This document shows, piece after piece, positions 35,390 to 44,431 of a stretch of 64,000 nucleotides of DNA. Each line of letters begins with the position of its first letter. Position 1 is the first letter of the stretch. Below the pieces are notes generated by a model, which was not told where the DNA came from, searched no databases, and worked only from the letters and a program-made list of their open reading frames with translations. The translations under genes were made by a program, and so were the position numbers. Source of the stretch: Oxalobacteraceae bacterium OTU3CAMAD1 (GTDB lineage: Bacteria > Pseudomonadota > Gammaproteobacteria > Burkholderiales > Burkholderiaceae_D); contig CP099650.1 of NCBI GenBank assembly GCA_024123915.1, positions 2,046,001 to 2,110,000 of the forward strand, written 5' to 3'.

Positions 35390-36609
35390 TGACCAACACC
35401 TCCCTGCCGGCGCTGCATGGCTATCCGCGCGCCGACGGCCGCAAGGGCATCCGCAACGTCGTCGTCGTGGCCTACACCGTCGAATGCGCCCACCACGTGG
35501 CGCGCTTGATCGTCAACGCGTTTCCTGGCGAGGAGGTGCACCTGATCGGCTTCCCCGGCTGCTATCCGAACGACTACGCCGACAAGATGATGCGGCGCCT
35601 GGTCACCCATCCCAACGTCGGCGCCGCGCTGATCGTCTCGCTGGGCTGCGAGAGTTTCAACCGGCGCGGCCTGGAGGAGGAGGCCGCCGCCAGCGGCCGG
35701 CCGGTGCACACCCTCACCATCCAGCAGAACCGGGGCACGCGCACCAGCGTTGCCGACGGCATCGAATGGGTGCGTTGGGCGCGCGAGGCGCTGGTGCCGC
35801 AGCAGCGCGTACCGATGCGGCTCGACGAACTGGTGGTGGCCACCATCTGCGGCGGCTCCGACAGCACCAGCGGCATCACCGCCAATCCGGCGGTCGGCGT
35901 GGCCTTCGACCAGCTGGTCGCGGCCGGCGCCGCCTGCATCTTCGAGGAGACCGGTGAACTGGTGGGCTGCGAGTTCCACATGAAGCGGCGCGCCGCCACG
36001 CCGGAGCTGGGCGACGCCATCGTCGCCTGCGTGAACAAGGCGGCGCACTACTACACGGTGCTGGGCCACGGCAGCTTCGCCCCCGGCAACGCCGACGGCG
36101 GCCTGACGACGCAGGAGGAAAAGTCGCTCGGCGCCTACGCCAAAAGCGGCGCCTCGCCGATCAGCGGCATCCTCAAACCGGGCGACCAGCCCGAAGGCGG
36201 CGGCCTGTATCTGCTGGACGTGGTGCCGGACGGCGAGGTGCGTTTCGGCTTTCCCAACATCTCGGACAACGCCGAAATCGTGGAACTGATCGCCTGCGGC
36301 GCCCACCTCACGTTGTTCACCACCGGGCGCGGCTCGGTGGTCGGCTCGGCGATCGCGCCGGTGATCAAGGTGTGCGCCAACCCGGCCACCTACGAACGCC
36401 TTGCCGAGGACATGGACGTCAACGCCGGCCGCATTCTCAACGGCGAGGCCACCCTGGAGCAGGTCGGCACCGAGATCGTCGAGCTGGTGGTGGGCGTGGC
36501 CAATGGCGCGCAAAGCTGCTCGGAGGCGCTGGGGCACCAGGAGTTCATCCTCACCTACAAACAGTTCGAAGCATCCGGCCCCGGATGCTTCCCCTTGAAA
36601 GCGGCCTAG
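35389..36609 (+). CDS. UxaA-type dehydratase large subunit, candidate L-fuconate dehydratase
   Basis: The 406-residue protein is the catalytic part of the UxaA family. Conserved cysteines and glycines are seen in GYPRADGRKGIRN, GFPGCYPND, SLGCESFNRRG, ICGGSDSTSGITANPAVG and LFTTGRGSVVGSAIAPVIKVCANP; the family uses a metal centre. Well-known L-fuconate dehydratases belong to the enolase superfamily, and none is present here, so this pair is the best candidate for the step L-fuconate to 2-keto-3-deoxy-L-fuconate. D-altronate dehydration is the alternative or additional activity. Confidence 0.88.
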   Translation: MTNTSLPALHGYPRADGRKGIRNVVVVAYTVECAHHVARLIVNAFPGEEVHLIGFPGCYPNDYADKMMRRLVTHPNVGAALIVSLGCESFNRRGLEEEAAASGRPVHTLTIQQNRGTRTSVADGIEWVRWAREALVPQQRVPMRLDELVVATICGGSDSTSGITANPAVGVAFDQLVAAGAACIFEETGELVGCEFHMKRRAATPELGDAIVACVNKAAHYYTVLGHGSFAPGNADGGLTTQEEKSLGAYAKSGASPISGILKPGDQPEGGGLYLLDVVPDGEVRFGFPNISDNAEIVELIACGAHLTLFTTGRGSVVGSAIAPVIKVCANPATYERLAEDMDVNAGRILNGEATLEQVGTEIVELVVGVANGAQSCSEALGHQEFILTYKQFEASGPGCFPLKAA

Positions 36610-36610
36610 C

Positions 36611-37633
36611 ATGGAGGCCAATCCGCACCTGGGCGCGCCGCGCAAGCTGGCGCGCCGCGACATTGCGCTGACCGGCCTGGGACTGGGCTGCGCGCAACTG
36701 GGAGGGCTGTACCAGGCCGTCGGCGAGGCCGACGCCCGCGCCATCGTCGATGCCGCGTGGGACCTGGGCATCCGCTACTTCGACACCGCGCCTTATTACG
36801 GCTACACGCTGTCGGAGCGCCGGCTGGGCGCCGCGCTGCGCGCGCGCCCGCGCAACAGCTATGTGCTCAGCACCAAGGTGGGGCGCCTGATGCGGCCCGA
36901 CGCCGGCGTGACGCCGGGCGAATCCGGCTGGGCCGAACCGCTCCCGTTCCGGCCGCACTACGACTATTCGTACGACGGCGTCATGCGCTCGCACGAGGAC
37001 AGCCTGCAGCGCCTGGGCATGGACCGCGTCGACATCCTGTACGTGCACGATATCGGCCGCGCCACCCACGGCGACCTGCACGCGCGCTATTGGGAGCAGT
37101 TGACGGACGGCGGCGGCTTCCGCGCGCTGACGGCACTGCGCGACCAAGGCGCGGTCGGCGCCATCGGCCTTGGCGTCAACGAATGGGAGGCGGTGGCCGA
37201 AGCGATGGAGGTGTGCGATCTCGATTGCGCGCTGCTGGCCGGGCGCTACACGCTGCTCGAACAGGGCGCGCTGGCGCTGCTGGACCGTTGCGCGCAGCGC
37301 GGCGTCGCCATCGTGATCGGTGGTCCGTTCAACTCCGGCATCCTGGCCGGCACCCGCAAATTCAATTATGAGGACGCGCCGGCACATATCGTCGACCGCG
37401 TCGATGCCATCGCGGCGGTGTGCGCGCAGGCAGGCGTGCCGCTGCAGGCGGCCGCGCTGCAGTTCCCCATGGCGCATCCGGCGGTGGTGTCGTGCATTCC
37501 CGGCGCCCAAAGCGCGGCGCAGCTGCGCCAGAACGCGCAGTGGTTCGGGCAGCCGCTGCCCGCCGCCGTGTGGGACGCGCTGGCGCGCGATGGATTGATC
37601 GCCGCCGGCGCGCCCACGCCGAAGGGCGCGTGA
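36611..37633 (+). CDS. Aldo-keto reductase family L-fucose (D-threo-aldose) 1-dehydrogenase
   Basis: The 340-residue protein is an aldo-keto reductase of the D-threo-aldose/L-galactose 1-dehydrogenase branch. It has GLGCAQLGGLYQ at the start, the active-site Tyr in FDTAPYYGYTLSERRLG, STKVGRLM with the catalytic Lys, and RVDILYVHDIGR with the His. It would oxidise L-fucose (and by family precedent L-galactose and D-arabinose) to the lactone with NAD(P). It follows the dehydratase genes by one base in the plus-strand operon. Confidence 0.88.
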   Translation: MEANPHLGAPRKLARRDIALTGLGLGCAQLGGLYQAVGEADARAIVDAAWDLGIRYFDTAPYYGYTLSERRLGAALRARPRNSYVLSTKVGRLMRPDAGVTPGESGWAEPLPFRPHYDYSYDGVMRSHEDSLQRLGMDRVDILYVHDIGRATHGDLHARYWEQLTDGGGFRALTALRDQGAVGAIGLGVNEWEAVAEAMEVCDLDCALLAGRYTLLEQGALALLDRCAQRGVAIVIGGPFNSGILAGTRKFNYEDAPAHIVDRVDAIAAVCAQAGVPLQAAALQFPMAHPAVVSCIPGAQSAAQLRQNAQWFGQPLPAAVWDALARDGLIAAGAPTPKGA

Positions 37634-37703
37634 GCTTCGCCACATTCACCCGTTTTTACCCGTTTGTTTCAAGCTGTTCTGACGTGACGTATAAAGGAAA
37701 CCA

Positions 37704-38570
37704 ATGAAATTGCTGCGCTTCGGCCCCAAAGGCCACGAAAAACCAGGCCTGTGCGACGCCCAGGGCAATGTACGCGACCTGTCCTCGGTGCTGCCGGACC
37801 TGACCTCGGCCCATCTGGGCAAGGCTTCCCTTGACCGTCTGGCCTCGATCGATCCGGCGTCGCTGCCGCTGGTCGCCGAACCGGGCCGCCTGGCGCCCAT
37901 CGTGGCCGATATCGGCAAGCTCATTTGCGTGGGCCTGAACTATTCCGACCATGCGGCCGAATCGGGCATGGACGTGCCGGCCGAGCCGGTGCTGTTCACC
38001 AAGGCCACCAGCGCCATCATCGGCTGCAACGATCCGGTGGTGCTGCCGCGAGACTCCGTCAAGAGCGACTGGGAAGTGGAGCTGGGCGTGGTGATCGGCA
38101 CCCGCGCGCGCTATGTGGACATCGAAAACGCGCTCGACCACGTGGCCGGCTATTGCGTGGTCAACGACCTGTCGGAGCGCGAGTACCAGCTCGAACGCGG
38201 CGGCCAGTGGGACAAGGGCAAGGGCTGCGACACCTTCGGTCCGGTCGGACCGTGGCTGGTCACCACCGACGAGGTGCCGGATCCGCAGAACCTGGCCATG
38301 TGGCTGGACGTGAACGGCAAGCGTTACCAGACCGGCAACACCCGCACGATGGTGTTCACGGTGGCCCATCTGGTCAGCTACATCAGCCGCTTCATGACGC
38401 TCAACCCCGGCGACGTGATCAGCACCGGCACGCCGCCCGGCGTCGGCCTGGGACAAAAGCCGGAGCCGATCTACCTGCGACCGGGCGACCGCATGGCGCT
38501 GGGCATCGAGGGCCTGGGCCAGCAAAACCAGACCGTCCACGCCTGGAACCCGGAGCTGATCGACAACTAA
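37704..38570 (+). CDS. FAH-family 2,4-diketo-3-deoxy-L-fuconate hydrolase
   Basis: The 288-residue protein is a fumarylacetoacetate hydrolase-family enzyme with a short N-terminal domain and the metal-binding core (VGLNYSDHAAE, SDWEVELGVVIG, STGTPPGVGLG). In the non-phosphorylating L-fucose route a member of this family cleaves 2,4-diketo-3-deoxy-L-fuconate to pyruvate and lactate. The neighbouring SDR and dehydratase support that assignment; older annotation often calls such proteins ureidoglycolate lyase. Confidence 0.88.
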   Translation: MKLLRFGPKGHEKPGLCDAQGNVRDLSSVLPDLTSAHLGKASLDRLASIDPASLPLVAEPGRLAPIVADIGKLICVGLNYSDHAAESGMDVPAEPVLFTKATSAIIGCNDPVVLPRDSVKSDWEVELGVVIGTRARYVDIENALDHVAGYCVVNDLSEREYQLERGGQWDKGKGCDTFGPVGPWLVTTDEVPDPQNLAMWLDVNGKRYQTGNTRTMVFTVAHLVSYISRFMTLNPGDVISTGTPPGVGLGQKPEPIYLRPGDRMALGIEGLGQQNQTVHAWNPELIDN

Positions 38571-38638
38571 TGGCCTAAAGACCACGGCGCACAAAAAAAC
38601 CAGGCGCCGCAGGGATACAAGATGGAGACAACAAGGCA

Positions 38639-39943
38639 ATGACCGAACAATCCAACCGGCAGACCTACAAGTTCGCCTTCGTGATGATCACCTCGCTGTT
38701 TTTCATGTGGGGCTTCGTCCATAACCTCGATCCGATCCTGATTCCCCATCTGCGGAAATCGTTCAGCCTGACCGTGCTGGAGGCCGCGCTGGTCGATTCG
38801 GCGGTGTTCATCGCGTATTTCGTGATGGCGCTGCCGGCCGGCCTGCTGATCCGCAAGGCCGGCTACAAGAACACCATGCTGTGCGGCCTGGGACTGTTCG
38901 CGGTCGGCGCGCTGTTGTTCATCCCGGCCGCCGACACGCACCGCTATGTATTCTTCCTGGGCGCCTTGTTCGTCATCGCCTGCGGGCTGACGGTGCTGGA
39001 AACGGCGGCCAATCCCTATGTCACCCTGCTGGGCAAGCCCGAGCGTGCCACCCAGCGCTTGAACCTGGCGCAATCGTTCAACGGCCTGGCGGCGATGCTC
39101 GCGCCCATCGCCGGCGCCCGCCTGATCCTGGTCGACGGCCATAGCGACGCGCAGCTGCAGGCCATGTCCGAGGGCGCGCGCCAGGCCGCGCTGGCGGCGG
39201 AGGCGGCCAGCGTCAAGGGGCCCTACCTGGCGATCGCGCTGGTCATCGTCGCCATCGCGGTGGTGTTCTTCTTCCTCAAGGTGCCGGCCATCGGCGCCGC
39301 CGCCGACAACGTCCAGCCGGCGCCCGCCAAGGGCGCGGTCATGCGGGCGTGGCGGCGTTCGTCGATCCGGCGCGCCGTCGTCGCGCAATTCTTCTATGTT
39401 GGCGCGCAGGTGTGCGTGTTCAGCTTCTTCATCCTGTACGCGACCAGGGCGGCCGGCGTGTCGCAGATCGCGGCGGCCGACTACCTGGGCTGGGGCTGCG
39501 GCACCGCGTTCGTCGTCGGCCGCTTCGCCGGCACGTGGCTGATGAAATACATCGCGCCGGCGCGCCTGCTGCTGGTCTATTCGCTGGCCAGCGTGGCGCT
39601 GTGCGCGGTGGCGATGTTCGCCAGCGGCACCGTCAGCCTGGTGGCGGTGGTCGGCATCGCGTTCTTCATGTCGATCATGTTCCCCACCATTTTCTCGCTC
39701 GGCATCCGCGACGCCGGCGCCGACACCGAGATGGGCAGCAGCTTGATCGTCATGTCCATCGTCGGCGGCGCGGTGCTGCCGCTGCTGTTCGGCGCCATCA
39801 GCGACATGACCCACAATCTTCAATACGGCTACGCCGCGCCGCTATTGTGCTTCCTCGTGATCGGCTGGTTCGCGCGCAGCGTGCTCCAGGAAGCGCCGGC
39901 GCAGGTCGCCACCACATCGACAGGGAGCATTGCACATGTTTGA
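38639..39943 (+). CDS. fucP: FucP-type L-fucose:proton symporter (MFS, FHS family)
   Basis: The 434-residue inner-membrane protein has about 12 hydrophobic helices and the FHS-family start FVMITSLFFMWGFVHNLDPILIPHLRKSF, plus VLETAANPYVTLLG. This closely follows FucP of E. coli. It would import L-fucose released by the exported fucosidase. Its end overlaps the SDR start by eight bases. Confidence 0.92.
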   Translation: MTEQSNRQTYKFAFVMITSLFFMWGFVHNLDPILIPHLRKSFSLTVLEAALVDSAVFIAYFVMALPAGLLIRKAGYKNTMLCGLGLFAVGALLFIPAADTHRYVFFLGALFVIACGLTVLETAANPYVTLLGKPERATQRLNLAQSFNGLAAMLAPIAGARLILVDGHSDAQLQAMSEGARQAALAAEAASVKGPYLAIALVIVAIAVVFFFLKVPAIGAAADNVQPAPAKGAVMRAWRRSSIRRAVVAQFFYVGAQVCVFSFFILYATRAAGVSQIAAADYLGWGCGTAFVVGRFAGTWLMKYIAPARLLLVYSLASVALCAVAMFASGTVSLVAVVGIAFFMSIMFPTIFSLGIRDAGADTEMGSSLIVMSIVGGAVLPLLFGAISDMTHNLQYGYAAPLLCFLVIGWFARSVLQEAPAQVATTSTGSIAHV

Positions 39944-40700
39944 ACTGACCGGCAAAACGGCCGTCATCACCGGCGGCGGCAGCGGCATCGGCCGCGCCAT
40001 CGCCATGCTGTTCGCGCGGCGCGGCGCGTCGGTGCACATCCTCGACATCGGCGCGGACGCGGGCGCGCAAGTGCTGCGCGAAATCGCGGAGGAGGGCGGC
40101 AGCGCCGCCGCGCAAACTTGCGACGTGACGCAACAGGCGCAGGTGCGCGCCTGCTTCGCCGCGATCGGGCCGATCGACATTTTGATCAACAACGCCGGCG
40201 TCGCGCATGTCGGCAAGGCCGACAATACCGCCGAAGAGGACTTCGACCGCGTCATCGGCGTCAACGTCAAGGGCGCCTACAACTGCCTGCACGCGGCGAT
40301 ACCGCTGCTCAAGGAGAACGGCGGCGGCGTCATTCTCAATATGGCGTCGGTGGCGGCGTGGGTGGCGGTGTCGGAGCGCTTCGCCTATTCCACCGCCAAG
40401 GGCGCGGTGATGGCGATGACCCTGTCGGTGGCCAAGGACTATCTGGGCGACGGCATCCGCTGCAATTCGATCTCGCCGGGACGGGTGCACACGCCGTTCG
40501 TCGACGGCTTCCTGGCCAAGAACTACCCGGGCCAGGAGGCGGAGATGTTCGAGCGGCTGTCGAAGACGCAGCCCATCGGCCGCATGGCGCGGCCGGAGGA
40601 GGTGGCCGCGCTGGCGCTGTACCTGTGCAGCGACGAGGCTTCCTTCATCACCGGCAGCGACTATCCGATCGACGGCGGCTTCATCACGCTCAACGCCTGA
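39936..40700 (+). CDS. SDR family 2-keto-3-deoxy-L-fuconate 4-dehydrogenase
   Basis: The 254-residue short-chain dehydrogenase has the cofactor motif TGGGSGIGR, NNAG, and the catalytic Ser/Tyr/Lys in MASVAAWVAVSERFAYSTAKGA. The acidic residue after strand 2 (HILDIG) predicts NAD preference. In the L-fucose pathway this step makes 2,4-diketo-3-deoxy-L-fuconate for the FAH enzyme. I took the ATG at 39936 with GGGAG upstream; the earlier TTG is less likely. Confidence 0.86.
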   Translation: MFELTGKTAVITGGGSGIGRAIAMLFARRGASVHILDIGADAGAQVLREIAEEGGSAAAQTCDVTQQAQVRACFAAIGPIDILINNAGVAHVGKADNTAEEDFDRVIGVNVKGAYNCLHAAIPLLKENGGGVILNMASVAAWVAVSERFAYSTAKGAVMAMTLSVAKDYLGDGIRCNSISPGRVHTPFVDGFLAKNYPGQEAEMFERLSKTQPIGRMARPEEVAALALYLCSDEASFITGSDYPIDGGFITLNA

Positions 40701-40748
40701 GCGCAGCACGGCGCGGCATTTTTAATCAATACGGAACAAGGACGGACG

Positions 40749-41078
40749 ATGGAACGCATGGGCATGGTAATCGGGATAGCGGCCGATAAGATCGACGAAT
40801 ACAAGGCTTTGCACGCGGCTGTGTGGCCGCAGGTGCTGGCCACCTTGGCCGCCGCGAACGTGCGCAATTACACGATCTTCCTGCGCGAGCCGGAGAACCT
40901 GCTGTTCGGCTATTGGGAGTACCACGGCGACGATTTCGATGCCGACATGCGCGCCATCGCCGCCGACCCGGAGACCCGGCGCTGGTGGACCTTCTGCGAG
41001 CCTTGCCAGCTTCCGCTGGCCAGCCGCGCCGAAGGCGAGCACTGGGCGATGATGCCCGCCGTGTTTCATATGGATTGA
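40749..41078 (+). CDS. L-fucose/L-rhamnose mutarotase (RhaM family)
   Basis: The 109-residue protein is of the RhaM/COG3254 family: IAADKIDEYKALHAAVWPQVL, NYTIFLREPENLLFGYWEYHG and PETRRWWTFCEPCQ with the conserved His/Tyr/Trp positions. It interconverts alpha and beta anomers of a 6-deoxy sugar, feeding the 1-dehydrogenase. It is the last gene of the plus-strand catabolic operon and converges with the GH97 gene. Confidence 0.88.
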   Translation: MERMGMVIGIAADKIDEYKALHAAVWPQVLATLAAANVRNYTIFLREPENLLFGYWEYHGDDFDADMRAIAADPETRRWWTFCEPCQLPLASRAEGEHWAMMPAVFHMD

Positions 41079-41177
41079 GCGGGGCGGACATACTTTCCAC
41101 AGGCGCTGATTATTGCGCGCTGGTTCCCTGCGCGGCGCGACGGCATCCATTGCCGCCGCGCCGCAGTCGCTTCAAGA

Positions 41178-43094
41178 TCAGCGGAAGACCGCGACGAAGC
41201 CGCCGCGTGGTTTCAGCGTCACGCGCGCCTGGCCGCTCCGCAGCTCCGCTTGGCTGAATTCGCGCTGGCCGGCGCCATCGGTAATCATGGCGCCCTTGCG
41301 GTCGCCGATGAAGGACAGGTCCAGCTCGACCGTGCGCTCGCTTTCATCGGCGTTGATCCCCGCCACATACCAGCTGGCGCCGGCCTTGCGGGCAACGACG
41401 ACATGGGTGCCGGGATAGCCGGCGAGGAATCGGCTGTCATCCCATTTGCGCGGCAGCGAGCGCAGGAAAGTCCTGACATACTCGGGCACCGTGGCCATAC
41501 CCTCTGGAATCTCGGCGAAATGCTGGATACCCGACAGGAACAGCACCGACTGGGCCAGCTCGAAGCCGTTGCGGGTGATGCGCTTGATCTTGCCCATGTC
41601 GCCGAACACCATTGGCGTGAAGTCCATCGGGTCGAACAGGTTGCGGATCATGGCCGCGTTCACCGCGTGGGCTGGCACGGCGTCATGGTCGCCCTGGTCG
41701 AAGGTGGTGAATTCGAATCCGCGGATCGCCTCCACCGTCATCAGGTTGGGGTAGGTGCGCTGCAGCCCGCGCGGCAGGGTCGCGCCGTGGAAGTTCACCA
41801 GCAGCCCCGCGTCGGCCGCATCCTTCAGGATATCGACGTAGTAGCGGATCATCGAGACGCCGTCGCCGCCGAAGAAATCGATCTTCACCCCCTTGACGCC
41901 CATCCCGCGCAGGCGCGCGAATTCCTTCACGCGCGCATCGTGCGTCAGCAGCTTGTCGCGCGGCGTCTGCGGCGCGTCGTTCCAAGCGCCGGCGGAGTTG
42001 TACCAGACGTGCAGGTTCACGCCCCTGGTGCCGGCGTAGCGCGCCAACTCGGCCATCTTCTCGTAGCCGATCTGCCGGTCCCATTCCGCGTCGACCAGGG
42101 TGTGGTTCCATTTCATGTCCGCCGCGTAGTCGATGAACTTCTTTTGCACGTCGAATACGGTGAACTCGTCCTTCAACAGCGGCCAACTCCAGGACGCGTG
42201 TCCGGGCTGGATCAATTTTCGGTCGAACGCGACGGCCGGCGCCGCCAGGTCGGTGCCGAGCGTGGAGTCCATCACGGCGTTAAGCGATCCCACGGCGACC
42301 ACGCGCCAAGGGGTGACCAGGGTGCCGGCGGTTTCCGCCAGCAGCCTGCCGTTCGTGAAGACCTCCGGTGGCGTCGGCACATCGATGCGGTAGACGCCGC
42401 CGGGCGCCTCGGTGGCGAGGCGCGAGGCGTGGAAGCTGCCGTTCATGTTGGCTTCGGTCAGCGCCACCCAAGTGTCACCGCTCTTGAACAGCGCCGGGAA
42501 CACCCAGCCTGCCTTCAACGGCGCGGGCTGGCCCACCGGAATGTCGACCTGGTAACGCTCCTCGTAGGACGGGTTGGTTTTACCGAACCCGGTCTTGGCC
42601 ACCGCCATCGGCTGGAGGAAGGCGCGCGCCTTCGGATTGAAAGCGAAACCGGTCGTTTCGCCGAGAAAACGCTTGACGGGAATCCGCGCATCGGCGACGA
42701 CATAGCGGAAGGCCAGGCCATCGTCGGACACGCGGAACGCCACATCCATCTTGTACCCGGCGGAATTGACGATGGAAAACACTTGCTGATTGGCGCGGTA
42801 GTGGATGGCGGAGCGCTTGCCCACCGCCATTGCATATCTGTCGGAAATCGCTTTGACCGCCGACGTTTTCACCAGACGAAGGCCGCGCGAGAAATCCGCG
42901 TCCGCCAACGTCAGGCCAAGCGGCGATGGCAGCAGCACCGGTTGGCCGTTGCGGTGCACGCTATACGATAAGGTACTGTCCGGATTGATTTGTACCGCAA
43001 CATCCAGTTGTTTGTCGGGGCTCTGGAGCGCCAGCGCAGCGCCGTTGGCCAAGCTCAATCCCAGCAACGCGCTCACTATCTTTATGTTCATCAT
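41178..43094 (-). CDS. Exported GH97 family glycosidase, probably retaining alpha-galactosidase
   Basis: The 638-residue protein starts with a signal peptide (IVSALLGLSLANGAALA) and has the three GH97 parts: N-terminal beta-sandwich (about 25-270), barrel (about 280-540) and C-terminal beta domain ending LKPRGGFVAVFR. The retaining subgroup is indicated by an Asp in VKIDFFGGDG (near residue 420) as nucleophile and the Glu in MTVEAIRGFE as acid/base. It would remove alpha-galactosyl (or a related) residues. Start is the tandem ATG at 43094. It diverges from the membrane AraC regulator. Confidence 0.9.
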   Translation of the reverse strand: MMNIKIVSALLGLSLANGAALALQSPDKQLDVAVQINPDSTLSYSVHRNGQPVLLPSPLGLTLADADFSRGLRLVKTSAVKAISDRYAMAVGKRSAIHYRANQQVFSIVNSAGYKMDVAFRVSDDGLAFRYVVADARIPVKRFLGETTGFAFNPKARAFLQPMAVAKTGFGKTNPSYEERYQVDIPVGQPAPLKAGWVFPALFKSGDTWVALTEANMNGSFHASRLATEAPGGVYRIDVPTPPEVFTNGRLLAETAGTLVTPWRVVAVGSLNAVMDSTLGTDLAAPAVAFDRKLIQPGHASWSWPLLKDEFTVFDVQKKFIDYAADMKWNHTLVDAEWDRQIGYEKMAELARYAGTRGVNLHVWYNSAGAWNDAPQTPRDKLLTHDARVKEFARLRGMGVKGVKIDFFGGDGVSMIRYYVDILKDAADAGLLVNFHGATLPRGLQRTYPNLMTVEAIRGFEFTTFDQGDHDAVPAHAVNAAMIRNLFDPMDFTPMVFGDMGKIKRITRNGFELAQSVLFLSGIQHFAEIPEGMATVPEYVRTFLRSLPRKWDDSRFLAGYPGTHVVVARKAGASWYVAGINADESERTVELDLSFIGDRKGAMITDGAGQREFSQAELRSGQARVTLKPRGGFVAVFR

Positions 43095-43158
43095 GTCGTC
43101 ATCACAATTGGTTAAAAAGCTGCGTTCAGTCACGCAGGTGGAACTTTATGCGCATCAA

Positions 43159-43180
43159 TTGTATGTGATATATTGAGAAC
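43159..43180 (+). promoter_or_regulatory. ATTG-N5-GATATATTGAGAAC motif upstream of the AraC gene
   Basis: ATTGTATGT directly precedes GATATATTGAGAAC. The same ATTG-N5-GATATATT arrangement occurs on the minus strand at 34929-34913, and a close version at 34996-35019. It could be a -10 region, an operator, or both, between the divergent GH97 and AraC genes. Confidence 0.5.
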
Positions 43181-43207
43181 AGTTTGCATTTATTTAATCG
43201 GCTGCAT

Positions 43208-44431
43208 ATGATGTATTGCCTCGAGACCAACAACCAATCAAGGCAGATGCAGACGTTTTATAAGAAGGCGCTCCTCGCGCTGATATTCCTCGTGGTGGCG
43301 GACGCCTTGCTGGCGGCGTTGTTCATTTACCGGAGCTATCTGTCGGTGACCGTGCTGGCGCCGCTCCAAGACCGCACGCACTGGCGCAGCGTCGGCGAAA
43401 CCGACGCCCCCTGGCGCGGAACGTCGACCATCCGGATGCATGATCCCGACGGCGAGCGGCTGCGATACGATTTCCACCTGACCACTGCGATCGATTATCC
43501 ATTCGCCGCCGCGACGCTGTTGTTGAACGATCGGCAGGACCGGCTGGCGCAGGTCGACTGGTCGAAGTACACCAGCGCCACCTTCCTCGCCAAGTGCGCG
43601 CCGGCCAATTCGCTCATCTTCGGCGTGCTGGCCTTCGACGACAAGATCTCCAGGGTGGGTGATTTCCCGACCTATAGAACGCCGCAAAGCTTTTTCTCCT
43701 GTAACGAGGCCGGCGTGCCGGTGACGGTGGACCTGACCCGGCTGACCATGCCCGAGTGGTGGTTCTCCTTGCACAAGCTGCCGGTATCGCTGCAGGACTA
43801 CAAGCTGGACAAGGTATCGAAAATCGTCTTCGGCACCAGTTTTCAAAGTCCCCGCGACGTCGCTTCCCGGGTGGAAATCAGCGAATTCACGCTGCATGGC
43901 CGCGACTACCGCTATATCGCCGCGCTGGCCGTCGTCCTGCTGGCCAGCTGGAGCGCGTTTGCCCTGTGGTTTTTCCGCAGCCACGCGCGGGCCTTGATTG
44001 CCAGCCTGGAGTCGAAAAAGAAGAACGATCTGCCGCTGATCGCCTACCGCCAATTGATCCTGGAGTCCTCCAAGGACAAGGAAAAGGCTTCGGTATTGCA
44101 GTTCGTCGCGACCAACTACGCCGATGCGGAACTGGATCTGGAGTCCGTGGTCGTCGGGACCGGGGTGAATCGCTCCAAAGTCAACGACCTGCTCAAAAAA
44201 GAACTGGGCATGACCTTCACCGGTTACCTGAATAAATTGCGGCTGACGGAGGCGGGCCGTTTGCTGGCCGAGGACAACGGCGCGACCGTTTCGGAGATCG
44301 CGTATTCGGTCGGTTACGGCAACGTCTCTTATTTCAACCGGCTGTTCAAAGAAGAATACGGCTGCGCGCCAAAGGCTTTCCGGTCCCTGTCGACCAAGCA
44401 GAAACAGCCGGCCGAGCTCACCCCCTCCTGA
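43208..44431 (+). CDS. Membrane-spanning AraC-family regulator with periplasmic sensor domain
   Basis: The 407-residue protein has a first membrane helix (about 21-41, LLALIFLVVADALLAALFIY), a periplasmic domain of nearly 200 residues (about 42-235), a second helix (about 236-256, YIAALAVVLLASWSAFALWFF) and a C-terminal AraC double helix-turn-helix (about 300-395, including VSEIAYSVGYGNVSYFNRLF). The periplasmic part has alternating strands and the pattern DWSKYTSATF then KVSKIVFGTSF and EISEFTLHGRD, which resembles carbohydrate-binding or CIA30-like jelly rolls. It is likely a one-component sensor of released saccharides. The start is uncertain: TTG 43184 and ATG 43247 are alternatives. Confidence 0.85.
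   Translation: MMYCLETNNQSRQMQTFYKKALLALIFLVVADALLAALFIYRSYLSVTVLAPLQDRTHWRSVGETDAPWRGTSTIRMHDPDGERLRYDFHLTTAIDYPFAAATLLLNDRQDRLAQVDWSKYTSATFLAKCAPANSLIFGVLAFDDKISRVGDFPTYRTPQSFFSCNEAGVPVTVDLTRLTMPEWWFSLHKLPVSLQDYKLDKVSKIVFGTSFQSPRDVASRVEISEFTLHGRDYRYIAALAVVLLASWSAFALWFFRSHARALIASLESKKKNDLPLIAYRQLILESSKDKEKASVLQFVATNYADAELDLESVVVGTGVNRSKVNDLLKKELGMTFTGYLNKLRLTEAGRLLAEDNGATVSEIAYSVGYGNVSYFNRLFKEEYGCAPKAFRSLSTKQKQPAELTPS

Noticed and set aside
40749..41078. Reading the cluster as an L-rhamnose pathway because of the RhaM-family mutarotase
   Set aside because: The FucP-type permease, the GH29 fucosidase and the D-threo-aldose-type dehydrogenase point to L-fucose; no rhamnosidase or rhamnose transporter is present.
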